NCBI RefSeq assembly: GCF_004138285.1
Contig: NZ_SCFN01000019.1
Span: forward strand, 1 to 35,825
Origin: Gottfriedia acidiceleris
GTDB taxonomy: Bacteria > Bacillota > Bacilli > Bacillales > Bacillaceae_G
Length of the DNA: 35,825 nt
Direction of reading: 5' to 3'
The translations under genes were made by a program, and so were the position numbers. Of this stretch, positions 1 through 9,273 are shown piece by piece (the stretch's first letter is position 1; every line of letters begins with the position of its first letter). The notes under the pieces were generated by a model. The model saw nothing but the letters and a program-made list of their open reading frames with translations, did not search any database and was not told the origin of the DNA.

Positions 1-1
1 A

Positions 2-793
<792 letters not shown>

Positions 794-794
794 T

Positions 795-2246
795 ATGAGT
801 ATATATCTCTCAAATTACTGGTTACTTTATAGTGAGTTTTTAAATATTTTTAGAGAACTAAAATATAGAGATGTACCGATAGCAATCATGACAAATTTTT
901 ATCAACAAATCGATGAAGATCTTAAAAGACTAATGGAGAAAAATGATTTTCATTTGCAATTAAAACATGCAAATCTTACTGAATTATGCCAAATCCAACC
1001 TTTTTTTGAGGACTTACTAATACCTTTAAAAAATCCTATTAAAAAAGTAGAAAAGGGCAAAACACTCATTAATCTAGATTATATTAGAATAACTGGTAGA
1101 AAAATGAATGAATTCTTTAATAGAGAAAAAACAGTCATTTTATCTCGATCAAAAAATGACACTTACTCAGAAATTCCAAATCTATTTATTGGAAAGTTCA
1201 AAGTTGATACGACTGAATATTCAAGTAGGTTAATTGAAAGTGCAAACGAAATATTAAATAATCTTAAAGAACATCCTGCACTCGGTAATTCATTTTTTAA
1301 AAATACATTCATTCAAAGGATTCCTTTAATTGTAGATACAATAGAAACTGTTTTTAATATATATGAGCAAATTGACATTTCTACAGTTTTAGTAGGTACT
1401 TCAGAGGATATGGTCAGTCGAGCTCTCGGTATAGTCGGATTGATGAAAGGCGTTCCAAGTATATGTCTACAACATGGAATACTTATGGGAGAAGAAGCTT
1501 TCATGCCAGTATTTACTAGCCATATAGCTGTTTATGGTGAATATGAAAAAAGATGGTATATAAATCGTGGTGTACAAGCTGAAAGGATTGCAACAATTGG
1601 TCATCCACGTTATGATGACATTTTTATTTATCCAAAATCAAGTAAAAATGAATTCTTAAAAAAGTATAAACTAGAAGAAAATAAAATTACTATTTTAATT
1701 GCTACGGGTCCAAATACTGATACAAATAAGTTTAAAAAAATGGTTAGTTTACTAGTCAGAAATAAAATATTCCAAATTTTAATTAAACCACATCCATGGG
1801 AATTAGCAAAGAACCGAGTTAAGCTATATATGGATTTAAAGCGACAATATAGATCAGTCCATGTAGTAACAGATCGTAGTGTACTAACTCATGAATTAAT
1901 ATCACATTCTGATTTAGTAATAGCATCGTTGTCTACCGTAGCCCTAGAAAGTTGCTTATTTAATAAACCAACGTTTGTATATTATTTTTTACAGAGTAAT
2001 CGCCATTATGATTACTTTGATCGATTAGGAAAATACACTCAAAGCGATCCGAATGAACTAGTAAACATCATGTCCTATTACTTTTATAGCACAGAAGAAA
2101 AACTTAAATATGAAGAAGTTAAAACCAACTTTTTAATAGATTCCTATAATGTGAAGAATTCCGGAAAAGAGCTTTCTAATTTAGTTAATGAATTAGCAAG
2201 GGGTGAAAAACTTTGTTTTTTAAAGATAAAAAAATTTTGGTTATAG
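795..2246 (+). CDS. SpsB-like GT-B polysaccharide protein
   Basis: Predicted cytoplasmic protein of 483 aa resembling SpsB and CDP-glycerol glycerophosphotransferase-like or capsule-polysaccharide proteins. Residues about 195-470 form a GT-B-type C-terminal half: QHG (226-228), GHPRYDD (269-275), IKPHPWE (329-335) and SLSTVALE (377-384), the usual order of nucleotide-sugar contact motifs in this superfamily. The first 190 residues show no motif I can name. ATG follows GGGGGA at 784-789, one base after the glycosyltransferase stop. The 3' end overlaps pseB by 34 bases. Its role is probably assembly or transfer in the same surface glycan; whether it moves glycerol phosphate, pseudaminic acid or another sugar cannot be told. 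Confidence 0.75.
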   Translation: MSIYLSNYWLLYSEFLNIFRELKYRDVPIAIMTNFYQQIDEDLKRLMEKNDFHLQLKHANLTELCQIQPFFEDLLIPLKNPIKKVEKGKTLINLDYIRITGRKMNEFFNREKTVILSRSKNDTYSEIPNLFIGKFKVDTTEYSSRLIESANEILNNLKEHPALGNSFFKNTFIQRIPLIVDTIETVFNIYEQIDISTVLVGTSEDMVSRALGIVGLMKGVPSICLQHGILMGEEAFMPVFTSHIAVYGEYEKRWYINRGVQAERIATIGHPRYDDIFIYPKSSKNEFLKKYKLEENKITILIATGPNTDTNKFKKMVSLLVRNKIFQILIKPHPWELAKNRVKLYMDLKRQYRSVHVVTDRSVLTHELISHSDLVIASLSTVALESCLFNKPTFVYYFLQSNRHYDYFDRLGKYTQSDPNELVNIMSYYFYSTEEKLKYEEVKTNFLIDSYNVKNSGKELSNLVNELARGEKLCFLKIKKFWL

Positions 2247-3217
2247 GTGGTACAGGCACTATTGGAAAAAATATCGTAAAACATCTCTTAAAAGAAGAAC
2301 CAGAAGTAATAAGAATATTTAGTAGAGATGAATATAAACAATTTAAATTAAAAAATGAACTTAGTAATGATACAAGACTAAGATTTTTAATTGGTGATAT
2401 TCGAAATTATGAACGAGTATTGAGTGCAATGGAAGATATTGATTATGTATTTCATACTGCTGCTATGAAACACGTTGAATTTTGTGAATATAATCCTTTT
2501 GAAGCTGTCCTTACTAATGTAATTGGCACATATAATGTAATTTCTGCTGCGAAAAATCAGAATGTAAAAAAGGTGGTTTTTACAAGTACAGATAAAGCCA
2601 TTTCACCTACTAATAATTATGGAGCGACTAAATTAACTGCAGAGAAACTTATCTCTTCAGCAGAATACTCTAAGGGATCTAAAAATACTATTTTTTCAAG
2701 TGTTCGATTTGGAAATGTAATAGGATCGAGAGGTTCGGTAATTCCTTTATTCGTTCATCAAGTAAAGGAGAAAAACTTTGTTACTGTAACTGATTTATCG
2801 ATGACAAGATTCATGATGACATTAGAACAAGCTACGAAACTAACAATTGAATCCCTTAAACTTGCTCAAGGTGGGGAAACGTTTATTTTAAAAATGCCGG
2901 TCATTAACTTAAAAGATCTCGCTGAAACTGTAATTGAAGAAACTTCAATAAAATATGGAATTGAACCAACTAAAATAAATATTATTGAAGTCGGTTTAAA
3001 GCCTGGAGAAAAAAAATATGAGGAACTAATGACATATGAAGAATCGCTAATCTCATTTGAATTGCCTGATTTATATATTATCCCTTCGTTTTTTTCTTCG
3101 AAAAGATTCTATGAGGGAGCAAACAAGCCAAATCCTGGAACTTATAGTTCAGAAGGGGTGACTCCTTTAACTAAAGATCAAGTAAGAAAAATAATTCTAC
3201 AAGAAAATCTTATCTAA
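2213..3217 (+). CDS. pseB: UDP-GlcNAc 4,6-dehydratase, PseB-type
   Basis: First step of pseudaminic acid synthesis: an NADP-dependent SDR that converts UDP-GlcNAc to the 4-keto-6-deoxy-L-altro sugar (dehydration with C5 inversion). Visible motifs are the Rossmann loop GGTGTIG (12-18), TDKA (126-129) and the catalytic NNYGATK (Y136, K140). The TDKA...YGATK pattern is that of PseB/FlaA1/CapD, not the DE-containing RmlB type. Length 334 aa is normal. The start is TTG at 2213, inside the SpsB-like gene, with AAGGGGTG at 2199-2206 as ribosome binding site, which suggests translational coupling. B. subtilis keeps its equivalent (spsM) away from the sps operon; here it is inside. A retaining dehydratase is less likely because PseI-type and PseC-type partners are present. 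Confidence 0.85.
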   Translation: MFFKDKKILVIGGTGTIGKNIVKHLLKEEPEVIRIFSRDEYKQFKLKNELSNDTRLRFLIGDIRNYERVLSAMEDIDYVFHTAAMKHVEFCEYNPFEAVLTNVIGTYNVISAAKNQNVKKVVFTSTDKAISPTNNYGATKLTAEKLISSAEYSKGSKNTIFSSVRFGNVIGSRGSVIPLFVHQVKEKNFVTVTDLSMTRFMMTLEQATKLTIESLKLAQGGETFILKMPVINLKDLAETVIEETSIKYGIEPTKINIIEVGLKPGEKKYEELMTYEESLISFELPDLYIIPSFFSSKRFYEGANKPNPGTYSSEGVTPLTKDQVRKIILQENLI

Positions 3218-3228
3218 GGAGGAATTTT

Positions 3229-4197
3229 ATGAATGTTTTAGTTACCGGTGGTACCGGTTTTATTGGTAGATGGGTAGTTGGACGATTACTAAAAGATCAG
3301 CAAAAAGTATGGATTGTCGATAATTTATCTAATTCAACCATTGAAAATATAATGGAATTTATTGATGATGAAAACCTTAAAGGATTAAGGATTATTGACC
3401 TAAAAGATAGAGAGTCAATACAAGAACTTTTTAGTAATATAAAATTTGATATTTGTTACCATTTAGGTGCAAGTATAAATGTACAAGATAGTATTGATGA
3501 TCCAGAAATAACTTTTCAGAATGATACGATTGCTACTTTTTATTTACTAGAGGAATGTAAAAAATATCAAGTGAAAATTGTTTTTATGAGTACATGTATG
3601 GTTTATGATAAAGCGAACAATGATGAAGGTATAAATGAGAGTTCGACAACTAAGCCTACTTCACCTTATGCAGGTTCAAAAATAGCTGCAGAAAGTATGG
3701 TACTGTCTTACTTTTTTTCCTATGGATTACCAGCTGTAGTGTTAAGACCTTTTAATACTTATGGACCATTTCAGAAAACAGGTGGAGAAGGAGGCGTAGT
3801 TTCTATTTTTATTCACAATAAATTAAATGGAAAACCTATTAATATTTATGGTGATGGGACTCAAACTAGAGACTTACTTTATGTAGAAGATTGCGCAGAT
3901 TTCGTAGTAGAAGCTGGGTATAACGATCTCTTAAATGGAGAGATAATTAACGCAGGTAGCGGAAAAGATATATCCATTAATGATTTAGCAAATAAAATAT
4001 CTCAAAAACAAGTACCTATTTATCATATACCTCATATTCATCCTCAAAGTGAAATTCAAAAATTATTATGTAATTTTCAAAAAGCAGAAAATATTATGCG
4101 ATGGTCACCTAAAGTGTCTATTGATGAAGGAATATTGCGAACTGAAACTTGGATAAAAACAAAGCTATCGAAAGAGAGCGATTCTAGAAATGAATAA
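3229..4197 (+). CDS. NAD-dependent SDR sugar epimerase, extra to the pathway
   Basis: Extended SDR of 322 aa acting on a nucleotide sugar in the cytoplasm. Rossmann loop GGTGFIG (7-13) and catalytic Y147-x3-K151 in SPYAGSK are intact. The first catalytic segment reads MSTCMVYD (120-127): Cys-Met stands where 4,6-dehydratases carry Asp-Glu, so C4-epimerase or other isomerase chemistry is more likely than dehydration. The C-terminal half has RPFNTYGP and GDGTQTRDLLYVED, typical of UDP-sugar epimerases. It starts with ATG after AAGGAGG (3217-3223) and overlaps pseC by 8 bases. The six-step Pse route does not need it; it may make a second sugar for the repeat unit or a Pse stereoisomer. Substrate unknown. 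Confidence 0.8.
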   Translation: MNVLVTGGTGFIGRWVVGRLLKDQQKVWIVDNLSNSTIENIMEFIDDENLKGLRIIDLKDRESIQELFSNIKFDICYHLGASINVQDSIDDPEITFQNDTIATFYLLEECKKYQVKIVFMSTCMVYDKANNDEGINESSTTKPTSPYAGSKIAAESMVLSYFFSYGLPAVVLRPFNTYGPFQKTGGEGGVVSIFIHNKLNGKPINIYGDGTQTRDLLYVEDCADFVVEAGYNDLLNGEIINAGSGKDISINDLANKISQKQVPIYHIPHIHPQSEIQKLLCNFQKAENIMRWSPKVSIDEGILRTETWIKTKLSKESDSRNE

Positions 4198-5395
4198 AGA
4201 TAAATTAGCCATTCACGGCGGACAACCTGTGCGAGAAAATTTTTTACCTTATGGAAAACAAGTTATAAATGAGGATGACATTCGTTCAGTCATCGATATA
4301 TTAGGTAGTGATTTTCTTACAACCGGCCCAACAATTGAACAATTCGAAAGGGATATAGCTGAATATACAGGTGCTAAATATGCAGTAGCCTTTTCAAGCG
4401 GTACTGCCGCTTTACATGGAGCTTGTTTCGTAGCTGGAATAGGAGAGGGAGATGAAGTTATTACTTCTCCAATGACATTCGCAGCTTCTTCAAACTGTGT
4501 ACTATATCAAGGAGGCATTCCAGTATTTGTTGATATTGATCCGAATACGTATAATATGAGCCCGTCTTTAATTAAGGAAAAGATCACTAAAAATACAAAA
4601 GCTATTATTCCTGTACATTTTACAGGTCAGCCAGTTGATCTTGAAAATATCATAAAAATAGCTAAGGAAAACAACCTGATTATTATTGAAGATGCAGCAC
4701 ATGCTCTAGGAGCTAAATATAAGAATAAAAAAATTGGTTCAATTGGTGATATGACTATGTTTAGTTTTCATCCTGTCAAACATATTACAACCGGAGAAGG
4801 CGGGATCATCACAACTAATAATAAAGATTATTATCAGAAATTATTACAATTTAGAACACACGGTATCAGTAGATCTAAAGAGTTTCTAAATGAATATCAC
4901 GGTCCTTGGTACTATGAGATGCATTCACTTGGCTATAATTATAGACTAACAGATATCCAAGCCTCACTCGGAATTTCCCAATTAAAAAAGATAGATTCTT
5001 ATATTGATAGACGTAAACAAATTGCTAATTTTTATACTAAAGAATTAAAGGCATTAGATGAAATTATACTACCTTATCAAGCTATCGATGGAGATTCAAG
5101 TTGGCATTTATATATAATAAAACTCCAAAGTGCTAAATTAACGGCCAATCGAAAAGAAATTTATGAAGCACTACAAAAAGAAAATATCGGTGTAAATGTC
5201 CATTATATTCCAGTATATTATCATCCTTATTATCAGAGTTTAGGGTATAAGAAGGGGCTTTGTACGATTGCAGAAAAATGTTATGAAGAATTTATTACAC
5301 TCCCATTACATGCTGGAATGAGTGTTCAAGACTCGGAGGACGTTGTAAATGCTATTAAAAAAGTATTAAGTTTTTATTCGAAAACTAGTCAGTAA
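4190..5395 (+). CDS. pseC: PLP sugar aminotransferase PseC/SpsC
   Basis: DegT/DnrJ/EryC1/StrS family aminotransferase. In the Pse pathway it adds the 4-amino group to the 4-keto sugar made by PseB, using glutamate and PLP. Residues 1-240 hold the PLP fold: FSSGTAALHG (68-77), EDAAHALG (167-174) and the Schiff-base lysine K197 in HPVKHITTGEGG, the form seen in PseC proteins. Length 401 aa is close to the usual 385-400. The start ATG overlaps the upstream epimerase gene by 8 bases, so translation is probably coupled. B. subtilis SpsC is the nearest named relative. The exact 4-keto substrate is inferred from the neighbouring pseB and pseI. Confidence 0.88.
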   Translation: MNKDKLAIHGGQPVRENFLPYGKQVINEDDIRSVIDILGSDFLTTGPTIEQFERDIAEYTGAKYAVAFSSGTAALHGACFVAGIGEGDEVITSPMTFAASSNCVLYQGGIPVFVDIDPNTYNMSPSLIKEKITKNTKAIIPVHFTGQPVDLENIIKIAKENNLIIIEDAAHALGAKYKNKKIGSIGDMTMFSFHPVKHITTGEGGIITTNNKDYYQKLLQFRTHGISRSKEFLNEYHGPWYYEMHSLGYNYRLTDIQASLGISQLKKIDSYIDRRKQIANFYTKELKALDEIILPYQAIDGDSSWHLYIIKLQSAKLTANRKEIYEALQKENIGVNVHYIPVYYHPYYQSLGYKKGLCTIAEKCYEEFITLPLHAGMSVQDSEDVVNAIKKVLSFYSKTSQ

Positions 5396-5431
5396 TGAAT
5401 TAATTTATTGAGATTTAAAGGGAGAGTAAAA

Positions 5432-6178
5432 ATGAAAGTGGTAGCAATTATTCAAGCACGAATGGGATCCTCAAGATTACCCGGAAAGGTACTTCGAAAA
5501 GTTTTGAATAAACCCTTATTAGAGTATCAGATAGAACGCGTTAAACGGGCAAAGTGTATTAACGAAATAATTATTGCAACAACAATAAATGAAACAGATC
5601 AAAAAATTGTGGATTTTTGTGAATTATTGTCGCTGACTTACTATAGAGGATCTGAAGAGGATGTATTATCTAGGTATTATGAGGCAGCTTCTATTTGCCA
5701 AGCAGATATTGTTGTACGTATTACTGCTGATTGTCCTTTAATTGACCCCGATATTATTGATCAAATAATCAATGATTTTATTAAAAATCAAAGCCACATT
5801 GACTATGTTTCAAATACTGTTCAGAGGAGCTTCCCTATTGGTATGGACGTAGAAGTGATGACTTTTCCTTTAATTGAGTCTATTAATCGATTAGATCTTC
5901 CACAATCTTATAGAGAACATGTTACACCCTATATTTATCAATCAGGTAAATATAAAATTAGACAAGTACTTCAAGAAACAAATAAAAGTCATATACGGCT
6001 TACGGTTGATACTCCTCAGGATTTAAATTTAATTAGTAAGATATTAGAAGAAATTTATCCGGATAACCCCTTTTTCTCCCTACAAGATATTTACAATTTA
6101 TTGGATAAAAACCCTAAATTATTATTGATTAATAATCATATTAAACAAAAAAAGATAGAGGATATAAATGATAAATAA
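5432..6178 (+). CDS. pseF: CMP-pseudaminic acid synthetase, PseF/SpsF
   Basis: Cytidylyltransferase of 248 aa that would activate the nine-carbon acid with CTP to give the CMP-sugar used by glycosyltransferases. The nucleotide-binding opening IIQARMGSSRLPGKVL (6-21) and ITADCPLIDP (97-106) are diagnostic of the SpsF/PseF branch of nucleotidyltransferases. I chose ATG 5432 because AAAGGGAGAG lies just upstream (5417-5426) and the protein then begins as its relatives do; an in-frame TTG at 5408 would add eight residues that lack the family pattern. A 36-base gap separates it from pseC and it overlaps pseG by 11 bases. The pathway role comes from family and neighbours. Confidence 0.85.
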   Translation: MKVVAIIQARMGSSRLPGKVLRKVLNKPLLEYQIERVKRAKCINEIIIATTINETDQKIVDFCELLSLTYYRGSEEDVLSRYYEAASICQADIVVRITADCPLIDPDIIDQIINDFIKNQSHIDYVSNTVQRSFPIGMDVEVMTFPLIESINRLDLPQSYREHVTPYIYQSGKYKIRQVLQETNKSHIRLTVDTPQDLNLISKILEEIYPDNPFFSLQDIYNLLDKNPKLLLINNHIKQKKIEDINDK

Positions 6179-7280
6179 AAATATTTTTTTTCGAGTAGAT
6201 GCTTCTTATGAAATTGGGACAGGTCATGTAATGCGTTGCTTAACCTTAGCCCATCTATTTACTAATTTGGATATAAATATTAGTTTTATATGTCGAGATT
6301 TACCCGGGAATCTAAATAAGTTAATAGTGGACCTAGGCTATAAAGTTCACATATTACCTGGTTCAACTAAAGTTACCGAGCCTAAAATTGTCGAAAGCCC
6401 TTATGAAGGTTGGTTGAAAGTAGATTGGAAGACAGATGTAATTCAAACAGTAGATATTATAAGTAAGGTAACAACTAACTCTTGTTTACTAATTGACCAT
6501 TATGCGATTGATTCTAATTGGGAAAAACTATTTTATAGTTATACCGGCAAACAAATCATCGTTATTGACGATTTAGCAAATCGAAGTCATTTCTGTAATA
6601 TCCTTCTCGATCAAAATATATCTAATAATAAAGAACGATATGATGCCCTAGTGCCAATAAATTGTGTTAAATTTATTGGCACTGAATATGTCATACTTCG
6701 CACTGAATTTTATGTTGAAAAAATAAAATTAAAGGAAAGAGACGGTAAAATACGAAGGATCCTTGTTTTTTTTGGAGGAAGCGATCCTACTAATGAAACG
6801 CTTAAAACGATTCAAGTTTTAACAAAACCAGCGTACTCAGATATACACATTGATATTGTTGTCGGAGATACAAATCTAAATAAAGAATTAATTAGGTCAT
6901 TATGTAACAAAGTACCTAATTTTTATTTTCATTGTCAAATTAACTATATAGCAGAATTAATGAGACTTGCTGATATCTCAATTGGTGCAGGTGGAACGAC
7001 CACATGGGAAAGGTGTTACTTAGGTGTACCAACTTTAACAATAGTAACTGCTGAAAATCAAATTGATATTACAAATATAGCAAATGATATAGGAGTAATA
7101 TGTAATTTAGGTAAAAGTTCTAAAGTAACAAAAGAAAGAATTGAACAAGGATTGAATTTGTTGATACAGAATCCTTCGAAGGTAGCAAAAATGTCTCAAA
7201 AAGCTTTAGGACTTATGGGTGAAAATAAGTTAAATAATTTTATAGAAAGGGTAGTTGAATGCTTAATTGATCCGGATTGA
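6168..7280 (+). CDS. pseG: UDP-sugar hydrolase PseG/SpsG
   Basis: Inverting hydrolase that removes UDP from UDP-2,4-diacetamido-2,4,6-trideoxy-L-altropyranose, freeing the sugar for condensation by PseI. It has a GT-B fold. GTGHVMRC (17-24) contains the catalytic histidine H20, FGGSDP (202-207) is in the linker to the second domain, and GAGGTTTWER (273-282) is the UDP-binding signature of this family. At 370 aa it is somewhat longer than the Campylobacter enzyme and near SpsG. ATG 6168 lies inside the end of pseF; GATAGAGGAT just upstream (6155-6164) gives a modest ribosome binding site. It overlaps pseH by 14 bases. Confidence 0.87.
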   Translation: MINKNIFFRVDASYEIGTGHVMRCLTLAHLFTNLDINISFICRDLPGNLNKLIVDLGYKVHILPGSTKVTEPKIVESPYEGWLKVDWKTDVIQTVDIISKVTTNSCLLIDHYAIDSNWEKLFYSYTGKQIIVIDDLANRSHFCNILLDQNISNNKERYDALVPINCVKFIGTEYVILRTEFYVEKIKLKERDGKIRRILVFFGGSDPTNETLKTIQVLTKPAYSDIHIDIVVGDTNLNKELIRSLCNKVPNFYFHCQINYIAELMRLADISIGAGGTTTWERCYLGVPTLTIVTAENQIDITNIANDIGVICNLGKSSKVTKERIEQGLNLLIQNPSKVAKMSQKALGLMGENKLNNFIERVVECLIDPD

Positions 7281-7842
7281 AGACTTTAAACTTAAAGATA
7301 TTGAATTGAGAGATTTAAATATATTGTTTACTTGGAGAAATACTGAGCGTATAAGATCAGTGATGATTAACGATGAGGTTATCACATATAGTCAACATTC
7401 TCATTGGTTTAGATCATTAAAGGATGATCCAACGAAAATTGCAAAAATATTTCTATATAAAAATCTACCAATTGGTTTTATTCAATTCACAAATATAAAT
7501 AAACTAAATGGAACATGCGAATGGGGCTTTTATATAGGTGAAAATACGACACCACGTGGTTTTGGGACAATAATGGGTATTTTAGCGCTGGACTATCTTT
7601 TCAATGAGTTAAAAATGAGAAAGTTAAGTGCTTCTATACTTGATTTTAATGTTACTAGTATAAATTACCACAAGAAATTAGGCTTTACAAAAGAAGGGAG
7701 ACTATTAAAACAATATATAAAAAACAAAAGTTTTATAGATTTAGTTTTAATGGGTCTGTTTAAAGAAAGTTGGTATAAACATAGTGAACAATTAAAAAAG
7801 GAGGTTTTTAGAGATAGTGAAAGAGATAATAATAGGGAATAA
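7267..7842 (+). CDS. pseH: GNAT N-acetyltransferase PseH/SpsD-like
   Basis: Acetyl-CoA-dependent acetyltransferase of 191 aa that would acetylate the 4-amino group made by PseC. RDLNILFTWRN near the N-terminus, EWGFYIGE in the middle, a glycine-rich acetyl-CoA loop (TTPRGFGTIMG) and NYHKKLGFTKEGRL near the C-terminus follow the RimJ/RimL-like GNAT pattern of PseH. The start is uncertain: TTG at 7267 is the only codon that keeps the whole N-terminal strand, with GAAAGGG at 7245-7251 rather far away; the overlap with pseG suggests coupled re-initiation. The gene overlaps pseI by 26 bases. Assignment to the Pse pathway is from family likeness plus context. Confidence 0.8.
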   Translation: MIRIEDFKLKDIELRDLNILFTWRNTERIRSVMINDEVITYSQHSHWFRSLKDDPTKIAKIFLYKNLPIGFIQFTNINKLNGTCEWGFYIGENTTPRGFGTIMGILALDYLFNELKMRKLSASILDFNVTSINYHKKLGFTKEGRLLKQYIKNKSFIDLVLMGLFKESWYKHSEQLKKEVFRDSERDNNRE

Positions 7843-8899
7843 AAAAATTGGAGAAAATAATCCACCCTTCATTATTGCGGAAATGTCAGGAAATCATAAT
7901 AAGTCACTTGAACGAGCATTAAAAATTGTAGAGGCTGCTGCAATTGCAGGTGCCCACGCGTTTAAAATTCAAACATATATGCCTGATTCAATGACACTAA
8001 ACATTCGTAGCAATGAATTCATGGTAAATCAAGGTAATAATCTATGGAAGGGAAAGTCCTTATACGAATTATATGAAGAAGCTTATACTCCTTGGGAATG
8101 GCATGAGCCAATATTTAAAAGATGTAAAGAACTAGGTATGGTCCCTTTTAGTACACCATTTGATGAAAAATCACTAGAATTTTTGGAAAAGCTCAATGTA
8201 CCATGTTATAAAATTGCTTCATTTGAAAATAATGATATTCCACTTTTAAAAAAAGTTGCCTCCAAAGGTAAGCCTATGATTATATCTACTGGAATGGCTA
8301 CATTATCAGAGGTTAGTGAAGTTGTTAAATCAATTAGTGAGGCAGGGTGTAAAGATATTATTTTATTAAAATGTACTAGTAGCTATCCTGCCACTCCAGA
8401 TAATTCAAACATTAGAACAATCCCATATTTAAAAGATTTATTTCAATGTCAAGTAGGGTTATCTGATCATACATTAGGCAATGGAGTAGCTGTAGCTAGT
8501 ATTGCACTTGGTTGTACAGTAATTGAAAAACATTTCACATTAAATCGCTCAGAGGGCGGGGTAGATGCTGCTTTCTCAATGGAACCAGATGAATTTAGGA
8601 ATCTTGTAACAGAAACTGAATCAGCATGGAGAGGCTTAGGATCTATATTATTTGGTCCTACTGAGGAAGAAAAAAAATCATTGCAGTTTAGAAGGTCAAT
8701 TTATATTTCAGAAGATATTAAAGCTGGTCAAGCATTAACTAAAGATAATATCAAAATTGTTCGTCCGGGTTACGGGCTTGCACCAAAATATTATGAATTA
8801 ATCTTAGGAAAAAGAGTTAATAGAGACATAGACAAAGGAACTGCACTTAGTTGGGATGCTCTATTGAAAGGAATGCATGAGTCAGATAGCCACTATTAA
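7817..8899 (+). CDS. pseI: Pseudaminic acid synthase PseI/SpsE
   Basis: NeuB-family synthase that condenses phosphoenolpyruvate with the 6-deoxy-diacetamido sugar to form the nine-carbon acid. AEMSGNHN (21-28) is the form seen in PseI; sialic acid and legionaminic acid synthases usually have AEIG or similar. A TIM barrel (1-275) with KIQTY, STGMATLSE, CTSSYP and GLSDHT is followed by a C-terminal SAF domain (about 295-350, with RPGYGLAP). Length 360 aa is typical. GTG start at 7817 follows AAAAGGAGG at 7796-7804, a very strong ribosome binding site inside pseH. This is the last enzyme gene of the operon. The AEMSGNHN motif is my main reason for calling the product pseudaminic rather than legionaminic acid. 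Confidence 0.88.
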   Translation: MKEIIIGNKKIGENNPPFIIAEMSGNHNKSLERALKIVEAAAIAGAHAFKIQTYMPDSMTLNIRSNEFMVNQGNNLWKGKSLYELYEEAYTPWEWHEPIFKRCKELGMVPFSTPFDEKSLEFLEKLNVPCYKIASFENNDIPLLKKVASKGKPMIISTGMATLSEVSEVVKSISEAGCKDIILLKCTSSYPATPDNSNIRTIPYLKDLFQCQVGLSDHTLGNGVAVASIALGCTVIEKHFTLNRSEGGVDAAFSMEPDEFRNLVTETESAWRGLGSILFGPTEEEKKSLQFRRSIYISEDIKAGQALTKDNIKIVRPGYGLAPKYYELILGKRVNRDIDKGTALSWDALLKGMHESDSHY

Positions 8900-8998
8900 T
8901 TTATTACAAATATTTCCAAATATAGAGATAGTAATCTAATCATAAATTTATTATTTTAATATAATATATTGAAATGAAATTAGAGGAGATGATTTTAA

Positions 8999-9229
8999 AT
9001 GGGTTCAAAAAATGAGAGTTGCAAATCTAGAAGTATCTGCGAGATGTTAGCTGGTTTACCCCCTAAGTATCCAGTTAGTGAATTTGTTGCAGATGGAGTA
9101 ACTGAAAGTGTTGAATTTTTTATTACATTAGATTCTAGAACTAGATTAGCTTATTTCTCTGGAGTAGGTGGAAGTTTGGTAATAGTAGAGTGCAGAAAAA
9201 TTTCATCTATTGAGATTCCAGGAGTATAA
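8999..9229 (+). CDS. Unknown 76-aa protein after the Pse operon
   Basis: I do not recognise this protein. It has 76 residues, no signal peptide or membrane segment, cysteines at 8, 14 and 65, and a C-terminal half that alternates in a beta-strand pattern (SVEFFITLD, RLAYFSGVGG, SLVIVECR). ATG follows TAGAGGAGA (8981-8989) and a strong terminator sits 17 bases after the stop, so it looks like a real, well-expressed gene. It lies 99 bases after pseI in the same direction and may be read from that operon or from its own AT-rich upstream region. A small spore-surface protein that works with the glycan is possible, since cysteine-bearing small coat proteins are common, but that is inference only. 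Confidence 0.65.
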   Translation: MGSKNESCKSRSICEMLAGLPPKYPVSEFVADGVTESVEFFITLDSRTRLAYFSGVGGSLVIVECRKISSIEIPGV

Positions 9230-9246
9230 TAGTAGTTTTAAAATTT

Positions 9247-9273
9247 CCCTTGCTAAAAGCAAGGGTTTTTTTT
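9247..9273 (+). terminator. Terminator of the Pse operon
   Basis: CCCTTGCT (9247-9254), loop AAA, AGCAAGGG (9258-9265), then eight T. A perfect 8-bp stem with a T-run: a clear intrinsic terminator. Confidence 0.92.
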
